Below are positions 34,459 through 43,202 of a stretch of DNA of 44,902 bases, one piece after another. The translations under genes and the position numbers were made by a program. The number at the start of each line of letters is the position of its first letter. Position 1 is the first letter of the stretch. Under the pieces are notes generated by a model that saw only the letters and a list, made by a program, of their open reading frames with translations, was not told the origin of the DNA and did no database searches. The stretch is from Rhizobium metallidurans (GTDB lineage: Bacteria; Pseudomonadota; Alphaproteobacteria; Rhizobiales; Rhizobiaceae): positions 1 to 44,902 of the forward strand of contig NZ_JACIDW010000024.1 in NCBI RefSeq assembly GCF_014196505.1. The letters are read 5' to 3'.

Positions 34459-35106
34459 TCAGCCGTTGAAGCGCCAGACCGTGGTCTTCTTGACCTCGCT
34501 GTCCTCGAGCGCCCGCGTCACCGGCACCGCGTAGACCGCGCAGGCGGCAAGTCTCTCCTTCGGCAGATAGGCCCGCCCGGGGTCGCCGACCAGAACCGTC
34601 ACGCCATCGGCCGCCAGCCGCTCGAACCAGGGCACCAGCGCCATGGCGAAGTCGCGATCATAGAACACGTCGCCGGCAAGCAGCACATCGGCATCGATCT
34701 CGGAGCCGATCAGGTTGTCACCCGTGAAAGCGATCTCGACCCCGTTAAGCTCGGCATTGAGCGCCACCGCCGTCCTGGTCCACGGATCGATATCGGCGGC
34801 GAGTACCTCGCTTGCGCCCGCCATCCGCGCCGCGATCGCCACCAGCCCGGAGCCGCTGGCGAAATCGACGACGCGCTTGCCATCCACCATATCGGGATGA
34901 TCGAGCACATAGCGCGCCAGACCCTGCCCGCCCGCCCAGGCGAATGCCCAGAACGGCGGTGGCAGGCCGATCTCGGCGAGCTCCTCTTCCGTCTTCAGCC
35001 ACAACTCATGCGCTTCGCTCGCCAGATTGAGCCGGATTTCCGGCACATGCGGCGGCGTCATCGGGCTGGTATTGTCGCGGATGAAGAGCGCGGGGTCGGT
35101 CTTCAC
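34459..35106 (-). CDS. Protein lysine methyltransferase, probable ETF-beta methyltransferase
   Basis: The 215-residue class I methyltransferase has PPPFWAFAWAGGQGLARYVLDHP, the glycine-rich SAM motif VVDFASGSGLVAIAA, an acidic DIDPWTRTA and the DVFYDRDF post-motif characteristic of the METTL20/ETFB-KMT group. A bacterial enzyme of this group in Agrobacterium methylates the beta subunit of electron-transfer flavoprotein. The frame starts at a GTG (35106) just 6 nt after the EVE gene without a clear ribosome-binding site; Met16 (35061) is an alternative. It is the distal gene of a minus-strand run tsaD-gpsA-YciI-EVE. Confidence 0.8.
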   Translation of the reverse strand: MKTDPALFIRDNTSPMTPPHVPEIRLNLASEAHELWLKTEEELAEIGLPPPFWAFAWAGGQGLARYVLDHPDMVDGKRVVDFASGSGLVAIAARMAGASEVLAADIDPWTRTAVALNAELNGVEIAFTGDNLIGSEIDADVLLAGDVFYDRDFAMALVPWFERLAADGVTVLVGDPGRAYLPKERLAACAVYAVPVTRALEDSEVKKTTVWRFNG

Positions 35107-35112
35107 GGGAGA

Positions 35113-35544
35113 TCAGCGCGGCGGGTTGTCGAGCCCGCCCATGCGGCAGACCTCGGCCCATTCCTCGTCGGTCACCGGCTGCACGGAAAGCCGCATCGAC
35201 GTCACCAGCGACATCTTCGACAGCTTCTCGCTCGCCTTCACATCCTTCAGCGTCACCGGCTTCGGCATGTCGCGGACAGCGCGGATATCGACGCAGTCCC
35301 ACTTGGGGTCGCCCTTGGCGGTCGAATCGGGATGCGACAGCGCGCAGACCTCGACGATGCCGACGATCTCCAGCCCGTCATTGGAGTGGTAGAAGAAGCC
35401 CTTGTCGCCGATCTGCATCGCCCGCATGTTGTTGCGCGCCAAATAATTGCGAACGCCGGTCCACTCCGTGCCCTTGTCGCCCGCAGCCTTCTGCTGCTCC
35501 CAGGACCATGCGGACGGTTCGGATTTGTAAAGCCAGTGCGCCAC
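35113..35544 (-). CDS. EVE (PUA-like) domain protein
   Basis: The 143-residue single-domain protein begins HWLYKSEPSAWSWEQQ and has GVRNYLARNNMRAMQIGDKGFFYHSN and the KGDPKWDCVDI segments of the EVE fold, which binds modified bases in DNA or RNA. The aromatic cage residues Trp and Tyr are present. A partner is not encoded nearby. It lies 6 bp upstream of the methyltransferase and 5 bp downstream of the YciI-like gene, so it is probably co-transcribed with them. Confidence 0.9.
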   Translation of the reverse strand: MAHWLYKSEPSAWSWEQQKAAGDKGTEWTGVRNYLARNNMRAMQIGDKGFFYHSNDGLEIVGIVEVCALSHPDSTAKGDPKWDCVDIRAVRDMPKPVTLKDVKASEKLSKMSLVTSMRLSVQPVTDEEWAEVCRMGGLDNPPR

Positions 35545-35549
35545 TTGAA

Positions 35550-35843
35550 TTAAGCCTCCGGCTTGTTGAAGACCCAGTTGAAGGGCTTCACCTCGACGCT
35601 CTCGAACAGGCCAGCCCTAGCATAGGGATCGGCATTGGCGATTTCGGTTGCCGCCTCGATGCTCTCGGCCTCGACGATCACGAGGCTGCCGCAGGGCTTG
35701 CCCTCGGCATCGAGAAACGGACCGGCCATCTTCAGCGTGCCGGCGTCGTTGAGCGCGTTGAGATGTTCCAGATGCGTCGGCCGCGTCTCCATGCGGACAT
35801 CGAGGTGGCCAGGCTTATCCTTGCAGACAAAGGCGAAAAGCAT
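35550..35843 (-). CDS. YciI-family protein
   Basis: The 97-residue ferredoxin-like protein has the YCII pattern MLFAFVCKDKPGHLDVRMETRPTH, with His and Asp residues in the putative active cleft, then GPFLDAEGKPCGSLVIVEAES and the terminal DPYARAGLFESVEVKPFNWV. The family has no assigned general reaction. It starts 10 bp after gpsA ends and precedes the EVE gene. Confidence 0.9.
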   Translation of the reverse strand: MLFAFVCKDKPGHLDVRMETRPTHLEHLNALNDAGTLKMAGPFLDAEGKPCGSLVIVEAESIEAATEIANADPYARAGLFESVEVKPFNWVFNKPEA

Positions 35844-35853
35844 GCGGGTTCTC

Positions 35854-36846
35854 CTATTCGGTCGTGATCGGACGTGTCATCAGCCGGTCGATGGCATCGG
35901 CAATGCCGAGCTTGCCCTCGATGATATCGGACACCGCGTCGGTAACGGGCATGTCGATATCAAGCGCTTTGGCGAGCCGCGACACGACGGCGGCGGCGAA
36001 CGCTCCCTCGACGAGCTCGCCATGCGCGGGGTCACGCGTCTCGCCGCGCCCGAGCGCGATGCCGAAACGCAGGTTGCGCGACTGATGGCTGGTGGCGGTC
36101 AAGACGAGATCGCCGAGCCCCGACAGACCCGGTACCGTATCCGCCTGCCCGCCCTTGGCGACGACGAAGCGCGACATCTCGGCCAGCCCGCGCGCGATCA
36201 GCGCCGCCCGCGCCGAATCGCCGATGCCGGCGCCCTCGACGATGCCGCAGGCAATCGCCAGCACGTTCTTCAGGGCGCCGCCCAGCTGCACGCCGATCCT
36301 GTCGGACGACGGATAGAGCCGGAAGGTCCGCCCGGAGATCGCCTGCGCCAACCGCTCGGCGGTCTCGCCGTTTTCGGCGGCGACCACCATCGCGGTCGGC
36401 AGGCCCTTGGCGATATCGGCCGCGAAACCCGGCCCCGACAGCACCGCGATCGCATGTCCCGGCAGCGCCTTGGCCAGCATGTCGGTCAACAAATTGCCCG
36501 TGGTCTTCTCGATCCCCTTGGCGCAGGTGACGACAACGGCATCCTTAGCCAGGTAAGGTTCATACTGCCGCGCCGCATCGGCCTGCGCCTGCGAGGGCAT
36601 GGCGAAGAGCACGATGCCGGCATCGGTGATCGCATCGGGCTGTGAAGAAAATTGCAGCGTCTCGGGCAGCGGAATTCCGGGAAGCGCCGCGTCGTGCAGG
36701 TGCTCGGCGGCGAGATCGGCCATCAGGGCGGGATCGCGGCCGATCAGCGTCACCTTGTGCCGCCCCGCCAGCGCGATGACGGCGGCGAGCGCCGTTCCGA
36801 AGGCGCCGGCGCCGATGACGGCGATGGTTTCGCTTTCCGCGCTCAT
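35854..36846 (-). CDS. gpsA: Glycerol-3-phosphate dehydrogenase [NAD(P)+]
   Basis: The 330-residue enzyme makes sn-glycerol 3-phosphate for phospholipid synthesis. It has the Rossmann motif VIGAGAFGTALA, the catalytic-lysine region VVTCAKGIEK and ALKNVLAIACGI, and the GLSGLGDLVLTATSHQSRN signature. The ATG overlaps the tsaD stop by 4 nt (ATGA), implying coupled translation. Confidence 0.96.
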   Translation of the reverse strand: MSAESETIAVIGAGAFGTALAAVIALAGRHKVTLIGRDPALMADLAAEHLHDAALPGIPLPETLQFSSQPDAITDAGIVLFAMPSQAQADAARQYEPYLAKDAVVVTCAKGIEKTTGNLLTDMLAKALPGHAIAVLSGPGFAADIAKGLPTAMVVAAENGETAERLAQAISGRTFRLYPSSDRIGVQLGGALKNVLAIACGIVEGAGIGDSARAALIARGLAEMSRFVVAKGGQADTVPGLSGLGDLVLTATSHQSRNLRFGIALGRGETRDPAHGELVEGAFAAAVVSRLAKALDIDMPVTDAVSDIIEGKLGIADAIDRLMTRPITTE

Positions 36847-37937
36847 GCCTTTGCTCCCCGCTTGCCGAAGCCAAGCAACGTCTCGGCGCTCGAATCGAGC
36901 GGCCAGCGCGAGCGCGGCTGCACGTCGAGATCATCGGGCGCAACGCCCGTCGCCATCCGCTCCAGCCCGGCCCAGGCGATCATGACGGCGTTGTCGGTGC
37001 ACAGATGCAGCGGCGGCGCCACGAAGCGGAAACGGTTCTTGTCGCACAGCGCCTGCAGCGTGCCGCGCACGACGAGGTTGGCGGCAACGCCGCCCGCCAC
37101 GACAAGCGCCGGCTGTTCGACATCGGGATAGAGCGCCTTGAACCGCTCCAGCCCGCGCCCGATCCTGTCCTTCAGCGTCCGTGACACGGCATCCTGGAAC
37201 GAGGCGCAGATATCGGCCACATCCTGGTCGGTCAGCGGCGCGATCTCGGTCGCCGCCTGCCGCACGGCGGTCTTCAGGCCGGAGAAGGAGAAGTTGAGCT
37301 TGGCCTCGCCGACCAGCGGCCGCGGAAACTTGAAACGCTGAGGATTGCCCGACTTCGCCGCCCGCTCGACGGCCGGCCCGCCCGGATAGGGCAGGCTGAG
37401 CAGCTTCGCCGTCTTGTCGAAGGCCTCGCCCAACGCGTCGTCGATCGTTGTGCCCCAGCGCTCGTACTCGCCGACCCCGCGCACCAGGATCAGCTGCGTA
37501 TGCCCGCCGGACACGAGCAGCATCAGGTAGGGAAAGGAAAGCCCGTCCGTCAGCCGCGCCGTCAGCGCATGGCCCTCGAGATGGTTGACGGCGTAGAGCG
37601 GCTTGCCGGAGGCCTTGGCGATCGCCTTGCCGGTCATCAGCCCGACCAGGAGCCCGCCGATCAGCCCCGGACCCGATGTCGCGGCGATGGCGTCGATGTC
37701 GGACAGCGACACATTGGCGCGTTTCAAAGCCTCGTCGATCAGCGTATCCAGCGCCTCGACATGGGCGCGGGCCGCGATTTCTGGCACCACGCCGCCATAG
37801 GCGCTATGCTCTTCGAGCTGGCTCAGCACCACGTCGGAACGCACGGTCGGCACGCCCTCGGCATCCCGCTCGACAACGGCGGCGGCGGTTTCGTCGCAGC
37901 TTGTTTCGATGCCGAGGATGCGCAGAATGGGAGCCAT
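36843..37937 (-). CDS. tsaD: tRNA N6-threonylcarbamoyladenosine synthase subunit TsaD
   Basis: This 364-residue ASKHA-fold enzyme transfers threonylcarbamoyl to A37 of tRNAs reading ANN codons. It has LGIETSCDETAAAVV, the metal-binding H119xxxH123 in NHLEGHA, VSGGHTQLILV and the C-terminal VVAGGVAANLVVR. The open frame runs 111 codons further, across the divergent region and into the hemC reading, but the ATG at 37937 has AGG upstream and the normal start MAPILRILGIETS. It heads the minus-strand group tsaD-gpsA-YciI-EVE-methyltransferase and is divergent from hemC. Confidence 0.96.
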   Translation of the reverse strand: MAPILRILGIETSCDETAAAVVERDAEGVPTVRSDVVLSQLEEHSAYGGVVPEIAARAHVEALDTLIDEALKRANVSLSDIDAIAATSGPGLIGGLLVGLMTGKAIAKASGKPLYAVNHLEGHALTARLTDGLSFPYLMLLVSGGHTQLILVRGVGEYERWGTTIDDALGEAFDKTAKLLSLPYPGGPAVERAAKSGNPQRFKFPRPLVGEAKLNFSFSGLKTAVRQAATEIAPLTDQDVADICASFQDAVSRTLKDRIGRGLERFKALYPDVEQPALVVAGGVAANLVVRGTLQALCDKNRFRFVAPPLHLCTDNAVMIAWAGLERMATGVAPDDLDVQPRSRWPLDSSAETLLGFGKRGAKA

Positions 37938-38004
37938 GGAGCCTGATCGTTGATTGCGATGGGTCTGAAACCTGTTTACGAGAAACTCCGGTAACAACGG
38001 ATCA

Positions 38005-38940
38005 ATGCGGATGCAAACAAAACCTTTCCGGATCGGCACCAGAGGCAGCCCGCTGGCGCTCGCCCAGGCAAACGAAGCCCGCGACAGGCTGATGGCCGCC
38101 CATAACCTCCCCGAGGAGATGTTCGAGATCGTCGTGCTCTCGACCAAGGGCGACCGCATCACCGATCGTTCGCTCTCCGAGATCGGCGGCAAGGGCCTGT
38201 TCACCGAGGAGCTGGAAGAGAAATTGGCGAGCGGCGACCTCGACATCGCCGTGCACTCCTCCAAGGACATGCCGACGACGCTGCCCGAAGGGCTCTGTCT
38301 CTCCGCCTACCTGCCGCGCGAAGACATTCGCGATGCTGTCGTAGGCCGCACCGCCCCGAAACTGATCGACCTGCCGCACGGCGCCACCGTCGGCTCCTCG
38401 TCGCTGCGCCGTCAGGCGCTGATCCGTCGCATGCGCCCCGACATCAACGTCATCACCTTCCGCGGCCTCGTCGACACCCGTCTGCGCAAGCTGAACGAGG
38501 GCCAGGTCGACGCGACGCTCTTGGCGCTCGCCGGCCTGAAGCGGCTCGGCAAGGTCGAGGTCATCACCGACATTCTCGATCCCGACACCTTCCCGCCGGC
38601 ACCTGCCCAGGGCGCGATCTGCATCGAAAGCCGCATTGGCGACACGGTGACCGACGCGCTGCTCGCCCCGATCAACGATATCAGGACCTACGACACCGTC
38701 TCCTGCGAGCGCGCCTTCCTCGGCGCACTCGACGGCTCCTGCCGCACGCCGATCGGCGGCTATGCCGTCTGCGAGGGCGACCAGATCCGCCTGCACGGGC
38801 TGATCATCACACCCGATGGCCGCAGCCAGCATGCCATCAGCATCGACGGCCACCGCCGCGACGCGGTCGCGCTCGGCACCCGCGCCGGCCAGGATATCCG
38901 CGCCCGCGCCGGCACCTCCTTCTTCGACAGCTGGAGCTGA
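38005..38940 (+). CDS. hemC: Porphobilinogen deaminase (hydroxymethylbilane synthase)
   Basis: The 311-residue enzyme polymerises four porphobilinogens. It contains RIGTRGSPLALAQ, HSSKDMPT, GSSSLRRQALI and the dipyrromethane cofactor Cys246 in DGSCRTPIGGYA. Either the first ATG (38005) or the one two codons on (38011) may be used. The 67-bp region shared with tsaD holds the promoter. It leads the hemC-hemD-Mic60-hemY block. Confidence 0.96.
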   Translation: MRMQTKPFRIGTRGSPLALAQANEARDRLMAAHNLPEEMFEIVVLSTKGDRITDRSLSEIGGKGLFTEELEEKLASGDLDIAVHSSKDMPTTLPEGLCLSAYLPREDIRDAVVGRTAPKLIDLPHGATVGSSSLRRQALIRRMRPDINVITFRGLVDTRLRKLNEGQVDATLLALAGLKRLGKVEVITDILDPDTFPPAPAQGAICIESRIGDTVTDALLAPINDIRTYDTVSCERAFLGALDGSCRTPIGGYAVCEGDQIRLHGLIITPDGRSQHAISIDGHRRDAVALGTRAGQDIRARAGTSFFDSWS

Positions 38941-38946
38941 CGGCTG

Positions 38947-39669
38947 ATGCGCGTGCTCGTCACCCGTCCACCGCATCCGGGCGAGCGCACCGCAAAACGG
39001 CTGGCGGAGATGGGGCACGAGCCGGTCATGCTGCCGCTATCGGCCCCCGCCCACGACCCGGACGCCGCCTTCGCGGCGCTCGCCAACTCCGACGGCCCGA
39101 TATCGGTCACCAGCGCCGAGGCCATCCGCGTCCTCACCGAACGCCCGGATGATCTCGCCCCACACCTCTCCCGCCCCCTCTACGCCGTCGGCGACGCCAC
39201 CGCCGAGGAGGCAAGGGCCTCGGGCTTCAGAGACGTCACCGCCTCCACCGGCGACGGCGCCGACCTCGCCGAACGCATCGCGCAGCTAGACGTCGCGCGA
39301 TCGGACACAACCCGGCTGCTCTACCTCGCCGGAGCCCCCCGCGCCGAAACCTTCGAGACCCGCGCTTTTGAGCTTGGCCTGACCGTCGATACGGTCGAAT
39401 GCTACCGCATGCGCCGCCTCACGGTGCCCGACCAACTGCTCCGCGAACTCTTCTCGGCCCACGAACCGGACGCGATCCTCTTCTACTCGCGCCGCACCGC
39501 CGAGGATTTCTTCGCCCTCAGGGAAATATCCGCCAACCTCGACGCCCTGATCGGCGTCCGCCTGCTCTGCCTCAGCCCGACCATCGCCGACGCCATTCCC
39601 CCGACCCTGCAGGGCCAATCCGCCACCCCCGACCAACCGGATGAAACCGCCCTGTTATCGCTTCTGTGA
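38947..39669 (+). CDS. hemD: Uroporphyrinogen-III synthase
   Basis: This 240-residue two-lobed enzyme cyclises and inverts ring D of hydroxymethylbilane. Typical segments are VLVTRPPHPGERTAKRL at the N-terminus, ISVTSAEAIRVL, YAVGDATAEEARASGF and ILFYSRRTAEDF; sequence conservation in this family is always low. It starts 6 bp after the hemC stop, with GGAG inside the hemC 3' end. Confidence 0.93.
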   Translation: MRVLVTRPPHPGERTAKRLAEMGHEPVMLPLSAPAHDPDAAFAALANSDGPISVTSAEAIRVLTERPDDLAPHLSRPLYAVGDATAEEARASGFRDVTASTGDGADLAERIAQLDVARSDTTRLLYLAGAPRAETFETRAFELGLTVDTVECYRMRRLTVPDQLLRELFSAHEPDAILFYSRRTAEDFFALREISANLDALIGVRLLCLSPTIADAIPPTLQGQSATPDQPDETALLSLL

Positions 39670-39759
39670 GGCGTGGCGGCCGGCAAATTTCATCTGGCCT
39701 CTTTCCTTCACCGGCCTCACTGACTACTTTCGAACCACTGTAAGAATTAAGAGGGTCTC

Positions 39760-41076
39760 ATGGCACCAGGAAATCCCCCCCGCCATTCGAAGAGCACCGA
39801 CGAGCCGGTCACGATCGACTTGGATGCGCAGGAGATTGCCTCGGAAGAGACTGCCAGCAAGGACATCCAGAACGGGACCGGCAAGCCGGCCGACGACGTT
39901 GTCGAATCGCCTCCGGAGACCGCCGAATCGGTCGTTCCCGAGGAGGGCATCGGCGAGAGCGACGCCGTAAAGGCCAAGGTGGAAGAACCGACCGAGGAGA
40001 CAGCCGGCCCCTTCGCCTACGACAAGGCGCCCGACCCCGAACTGCCGCCCTATAATCACGCACCCGAACCCGTGGAGCCCGCCAAGGCCGAGCCCGCGCG
40101 CCAGCCGGGCGGCACCTCGGGGCTGATCGCCGCCGGCATCGTCGGCGGGCTGATCGCGCTTGTTGGCGCCGGCGCCATCCAGTATGCCGGCCTACTGCCC
40201 GGTTCCTCGGCCCCCGAGGCGCCGTCGCCCGAGATCGCCAGCCTGTCGGGCGAGATAGACGGCCTCAAGCAGTCCGTCGCCAATCTCGCCGCCGCACCGC
40301 AGGCAGCCCCGGGCAACGACGCGCTCGAAAGCCGCCTCGCCGCGCTCGAAACCGCCGCCAAGACAACGCAAGCATCCGGGCCGGGTGCCGATAGCGCAAC
40401 CGTCGACGCGCTGAACCAGAAGATATCCGATCTCACCTCCGAGCTCGACCAGCTGCGCGGCGCCGTCAGCCAGGCGACCGAGCAGCGCGCGACCAACGGC
40501 GCCGCGCTGGAACAGCGCCTCGCCGCCGCCGAACAGAAGCTCAGCGAGCCGCGCCAGGACGTCGCCGTCGCCAAGGCGATCGCGGCCGCGGCGCTCAAGG
40601 CCGCGATCGATCGCGGCGGCCCCTTCGTCGCCGAGCTCGACACCTATGCCGGCGTTTCGCCCGAGGATGCCGTCGTCGCCGATCTCGGGAACTTCGCCGA
40701 AACCGGCGTGCCCTCGCGCGCCGAGCTGATCCGCCAGGCCCCCGATGTCGCGACCGCGATCGTCGAGAGCGTCAACAAGCCCGATCCGAACGAGAGCTGG
40801 TCCGACCGGCTGATGGCCGGCGCCAAGTCGCTGGTCAAGGTCCGCCCGGTCGGCAACATCGAGGGCGACAGCGTCGAGGCGATCGCCGCGCGCATGGAAG
40901 ACAAGGTGAAGAACGGCGACCTTCCCGGCGCCGCCAACGAGTGGACCACGCTTCCCGTCGATGCCAAGCAGGCGTCCGCCGCCTTCAAGCAATCGCTGGA
41001 CGCCCGCATCCGCGTCGAGGAACTTGTCGGCAGCGCGCTGTCGAAGGCCGTCTCCGGCACCGGTAAGGAGGGCTGA
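39760..41076 (+). CDS. Mic60/mitofilin homologue (alphaproteobacterial membrane-shaping protein)
   Basis: The 438-residue protein has a cytoplasmic acidic, Pro-rich N-terminus (1-115), one transmembrane helix at about 120-145 (GLIAAGIVGGLIALVGAGAI), an Ala/Glu/Gln-rich periplasmic coiled coil (about 165-285) and a C-terminal mitofilin-signature domain (SRAELIRQAPDVATAIVES through RMEDKVKNGDLPGAANEWTTL). In alphaproteobacteria Mic60 forms or stabilises intracytoplasmic membrane curvature and is typically encoded beside hem genes, exactly as here. It was formerly annotated as a hypothetical COG4223 protein. GAGG precedes the ATG, and hemY follows by 2 bp. Confidence 0.88.
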   Translation: MAPGNPPRHSKSTDEPVTIDLDAQEIASEETASKDIQNGTGKPADDVVESPPETAESVVPEEGIGESDAVKAKVEEPTEETAGPFAYDKAPDPELPPYNHAPEPVEPAKAEPARQPGGTSGLIAAGIVGGLIALVGAGAIQYAGLLPGSSAPEAPSPEIASLSGEIDGLKQSVANLAAAPQAAPGNDALESRLAALETAAKTTQASGPGADSATVDALNQKISDLTSELDQLRGAVSQATEQRATNGAALEQRLAAAEQKLSEPRQDVAVAKAIAAAALKAAIDRGGPFVAELDTYAGVSPEDAVVADLGNFAETGVPSRAELIRQAPDVATAIVESVNKPDPNESWSDRLMAGAKSLVKVRPVGNIEGDSVEAIAARMEDKVKNGDLPGAANEWTTLPVDAKQASAAFKQSLDARIRVEELVGSALSKAVSGTGKEG

Positions 41077-41078
41077 TC

Positions 41079-42701
41079 ATGATCCGGCTCGTCGTCTTCG
41101 CGCTTCTCGTCCTTGCTCTCGGCTATGGCTTTTCCTGGCTTGCCGATCGCCCCGGCGATCTCTCGCTCATCTGGGAGGGCCAGCTTTATCAAACCCGGCT
41201 GATCGTCGCCGCCACCTTGATCATCGCGCTGATCGCGCTGGTCATGGTCGCCTGGTGGCTGGTGCGCGTCATCTGGACCTCGCCGCACTCCGTCACCCGC
41301 TATTTCCGCGCCCGCAAGCGCGACCGTGGCTACCAGGCGCTGTCGACAGGCCTGATCGCCGCCGGCGCCGGCAACGCGCTGATGGCCCGCAAGATGGCCG
41401 CCCGCTCGCGCGGCCTGATCCGCGCCGACCAGGAGCCGCTGATCGCGCTGCTCGAAGCCCAGGCGGCGCTCATCGAGGGCCGGCACGACGAGGCCCGCGC
41501 CAAATTCGAGGCGATGGTCGAGGATCCAGAGACCCGCGAGCTCGGCCTGCGCGGCCTTTATCTCGAGGCCAGGCGCCTGGGCGCCAACGAGGCCGCCCGC
41601 CAATATGCCGAAAAGGCCGCCGACAACGCGCCCTATCTCCCCTGGGCCGCCCAGGCGACACTCGAATACCGCAGCCAGTCCGGCCGCTGGGACGACGCGA
41701 TCCGGCTGCTCGAACAGCAGAAGGCCGCCCGCGTCATCGACAAGGCCGAGGCCGACCGCCTGCGCGCCGTGCTGCTGACGGCCCGCGCCGACGAGAAGCT
41801 GGAAAACGATCCTTCAGGCGCCCGCGACGACGCCACCCACGCGCTGAAGCTGTCGGCCGATTTCGAGCCGGCCGCGATCATCGCCGCCAAGGCGCTGTTT
41901 CGCGAGGACAAGCTGCGCAAGGCGGCAAGCATTCTCGAACAGGCCTGGAAGACCAGCCCGCATCCCGAAATCGGCGCCACCTATGTGCGCGCCCGCAGCG
42001 GCGATTCGCTCGCCGACCGGCTGAAGCGTGCCGAAAAGCTGGAGACCATGCGTCCCAACAACATCGAATCGCTGTTGATCGTCGCCCAGGCGGCGCTCGA
42101 CATCCGGGATTTCGCCAAGGCCCGGTCGAAAGCCGAGGCCGCCGCCCGCATCGAGCCGCGCGAGGCCGCCTTCCTGCTGCTCGCCGACATCGAGGAAGCG
42201 GAGACCGGCGATCAGGGCCGCATTCGCCATTGGCTCGCCCAGGCGCTGAAGGCGCCGCGCGATCCGGCATGGGTGGCAGACGGCTACGTCTCCGACAAAT
42301 GGCTGCCGCTGTCGCCGGTGACGGGCAAGCTCGACGCCTTCGTCTGGAAGGCGCCGTTCGGCCAGCTCGAGGGCCCGGTCGAGGAAGGTTCGGTCATCTC
42401 CATCGACAGCGCGCTGAAGAGCCTGCCGCCGGTGCGCGACGTCAGGCCGGAAAGCGAGGCCGGCGATCACCGCATCATCGAGCTGGAGCGCGCCGCGACC
42501 ATCGCCAGGGCGGCCCGCCCGGCGGCCGAGCCGCCGGCTGCACCGACACCGGCCAAACCGGCCCCCAAGGAGCCGGCGACCGCCGGCAAGCAGACGGAAG
42601 CCCCCGAGCCGCGCCCCTTCTTCGGCGGCCTGCCGGATGATCCGGGCGTGCGCAACCCATCGGCCGAGCCAGAACCCAAGACACGGCTTCGCCTCTTCTA
42701 G
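41079..42701 (+). CDS. hemY: HemY-like heme biosynthesis membrane protein with TPR repeats
   Basis: The 540-residue protein has two N-terminal transmembrane helices (VVFALLVLALGYGFSWLA and LIVAATLIIALIALVMVAWWLV) and then the HemY_N signature (SVTRYFRARKRDRGYQALSTGLIAAGAGN). A TPR solenoid to about 440 and an Ala/Pro-rich tail follow. It is not the protoporphyrinogen oxidase also called HemY in Firmicutes. A strong AAGGAGG is embedded at the end of the Mic60 gene. Its role in heme supply is genetic and indirect in the family. Confidence 0.9.
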   Translation: MIRLVVFALLVLALGYGFSWLADRPGDLSLIWEGQLYQTRLIVAATLIIALIALVMVAWWLVRVIWTSPHSVTRYFRARKRDRGYQALSTGLIAAGAGNALMARKMAARSRGLIRADQEPLIALLEAQAALIEGRHDEARAKFEAMVEDPETRELGLRGLYLEARRLGANEAARQYAEKAADNAPYLPWAAQATLEYRSQSGRWDDAIRLLEQQKAARVIDKAEADRLRAVLLTARADEKLENDPSGARDDATHALKLSADFEPAAIIAAKALFREDKLRKAASILEQAWKTSPHPEIGATYVRARSGDSLADRLKRAEKLETMRPNNIESLLIVAQAALDIRDFAKARSKAEAAARIEPREAAFLLLADIEEAETGDQGRIRHWLAQALKAPRDPAWVADGYVSDKWLPLSPVTGKLDAFVWKAPFGQLEGPVEEGSVISIDSALKSLPPVRDVRPESEAGDHRIIELERAATIARAARPAAEPPAAPTPAKPAPKEPATAGKQTEAPEPRPFFGGLPDDPGVRNPSAEPEPKTRLRLF

Positions 42702-42716
42702 CCAAACAGGACCCGC

Positions 42717-43202
42717 ATGTTCGAACGCTTCCAGGCATTTTTTCAGAACCTGACCACAGACAGCCACAAGAGCAGCTTCGCCCCCGACGATCCCCGCATC
42801 GCGGTGGCGGCGCTGTGCATGCAGGTCATGGAGGCCGACGGCCAGATCAAGGACAGCGAGAAGAAGCGTCTGCGCACGCTTCTGAAGGACCAGTACGGCC
42901 TCGATCGCAAGCAGCTCGACGCGCTGATGGCCGCGGGCCAGGAAGCCGAGAGCGACGCCGTCGACTATTACCGCTTCACCTCCGACCTGAAGCGCCACCT
43001 CGACACCGAGCAGCGGCTCGAGCTGATCGGCATCCTCTGGGACATCGTCTATGCCGATGGCGAGCGCAGCGAGATGGAGGACGACGCCATCTGGCGCATC
43101 GCCGAGCTTCTCGGCGTCTCCGCCCGCGAGCGCATCCAGAAGCGGCAGGAAGCGGCAAGACGCGTCACCGGCATCCAGGTGGTGCAAGACGATGCCGACT
43201 GA
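42717..43202 (+). CDS. TerB-like (tellurite resistance/DjlA N-terminal fold) protein
   Basis: A 161-residue all-helical cytosolic protein with the TerB pattern: IAVAALCMQVMEADGQIKDSE, an acidic helical repeat, and LIGILWDIVYADGERSEMEDD. The two Asp/Glu-rich ADG(Q/E) loops are metal-binding in TerB. No other ter genes are near, so tellurite resistance is not implied. AGGA lies 6 nt before the ATG. Its end overlaps the start of the amidotransferase by 11 nt. Confidence 0.88.
   Translation: MFERFQAFFQNLTTDSHKSSFAPDDPRIAVAALCMQVMEADGQIKDSEKKRLRTLLKDQYGLDRKQLDALMAAGQEAESDAVDYYRFTSDLKRHLDTEQRLELIGILWDIVYADGERSEMEDDAIWRIAELLGVSARERIQKRQEAARRVTGIQVVQDDAD

Noticed and set aside
37938..38270. N-terminal extension of tsaD across the divergent region
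   Set aside because: It would overlap hemC and lacks conservation; the internal ATG gives the standard TsaD N-terminus.
42717..43202. Tellurite-resistance operon
   Set aside because: A single TerB-like fold without terC, terD or terE nearby is not a resistance locus.
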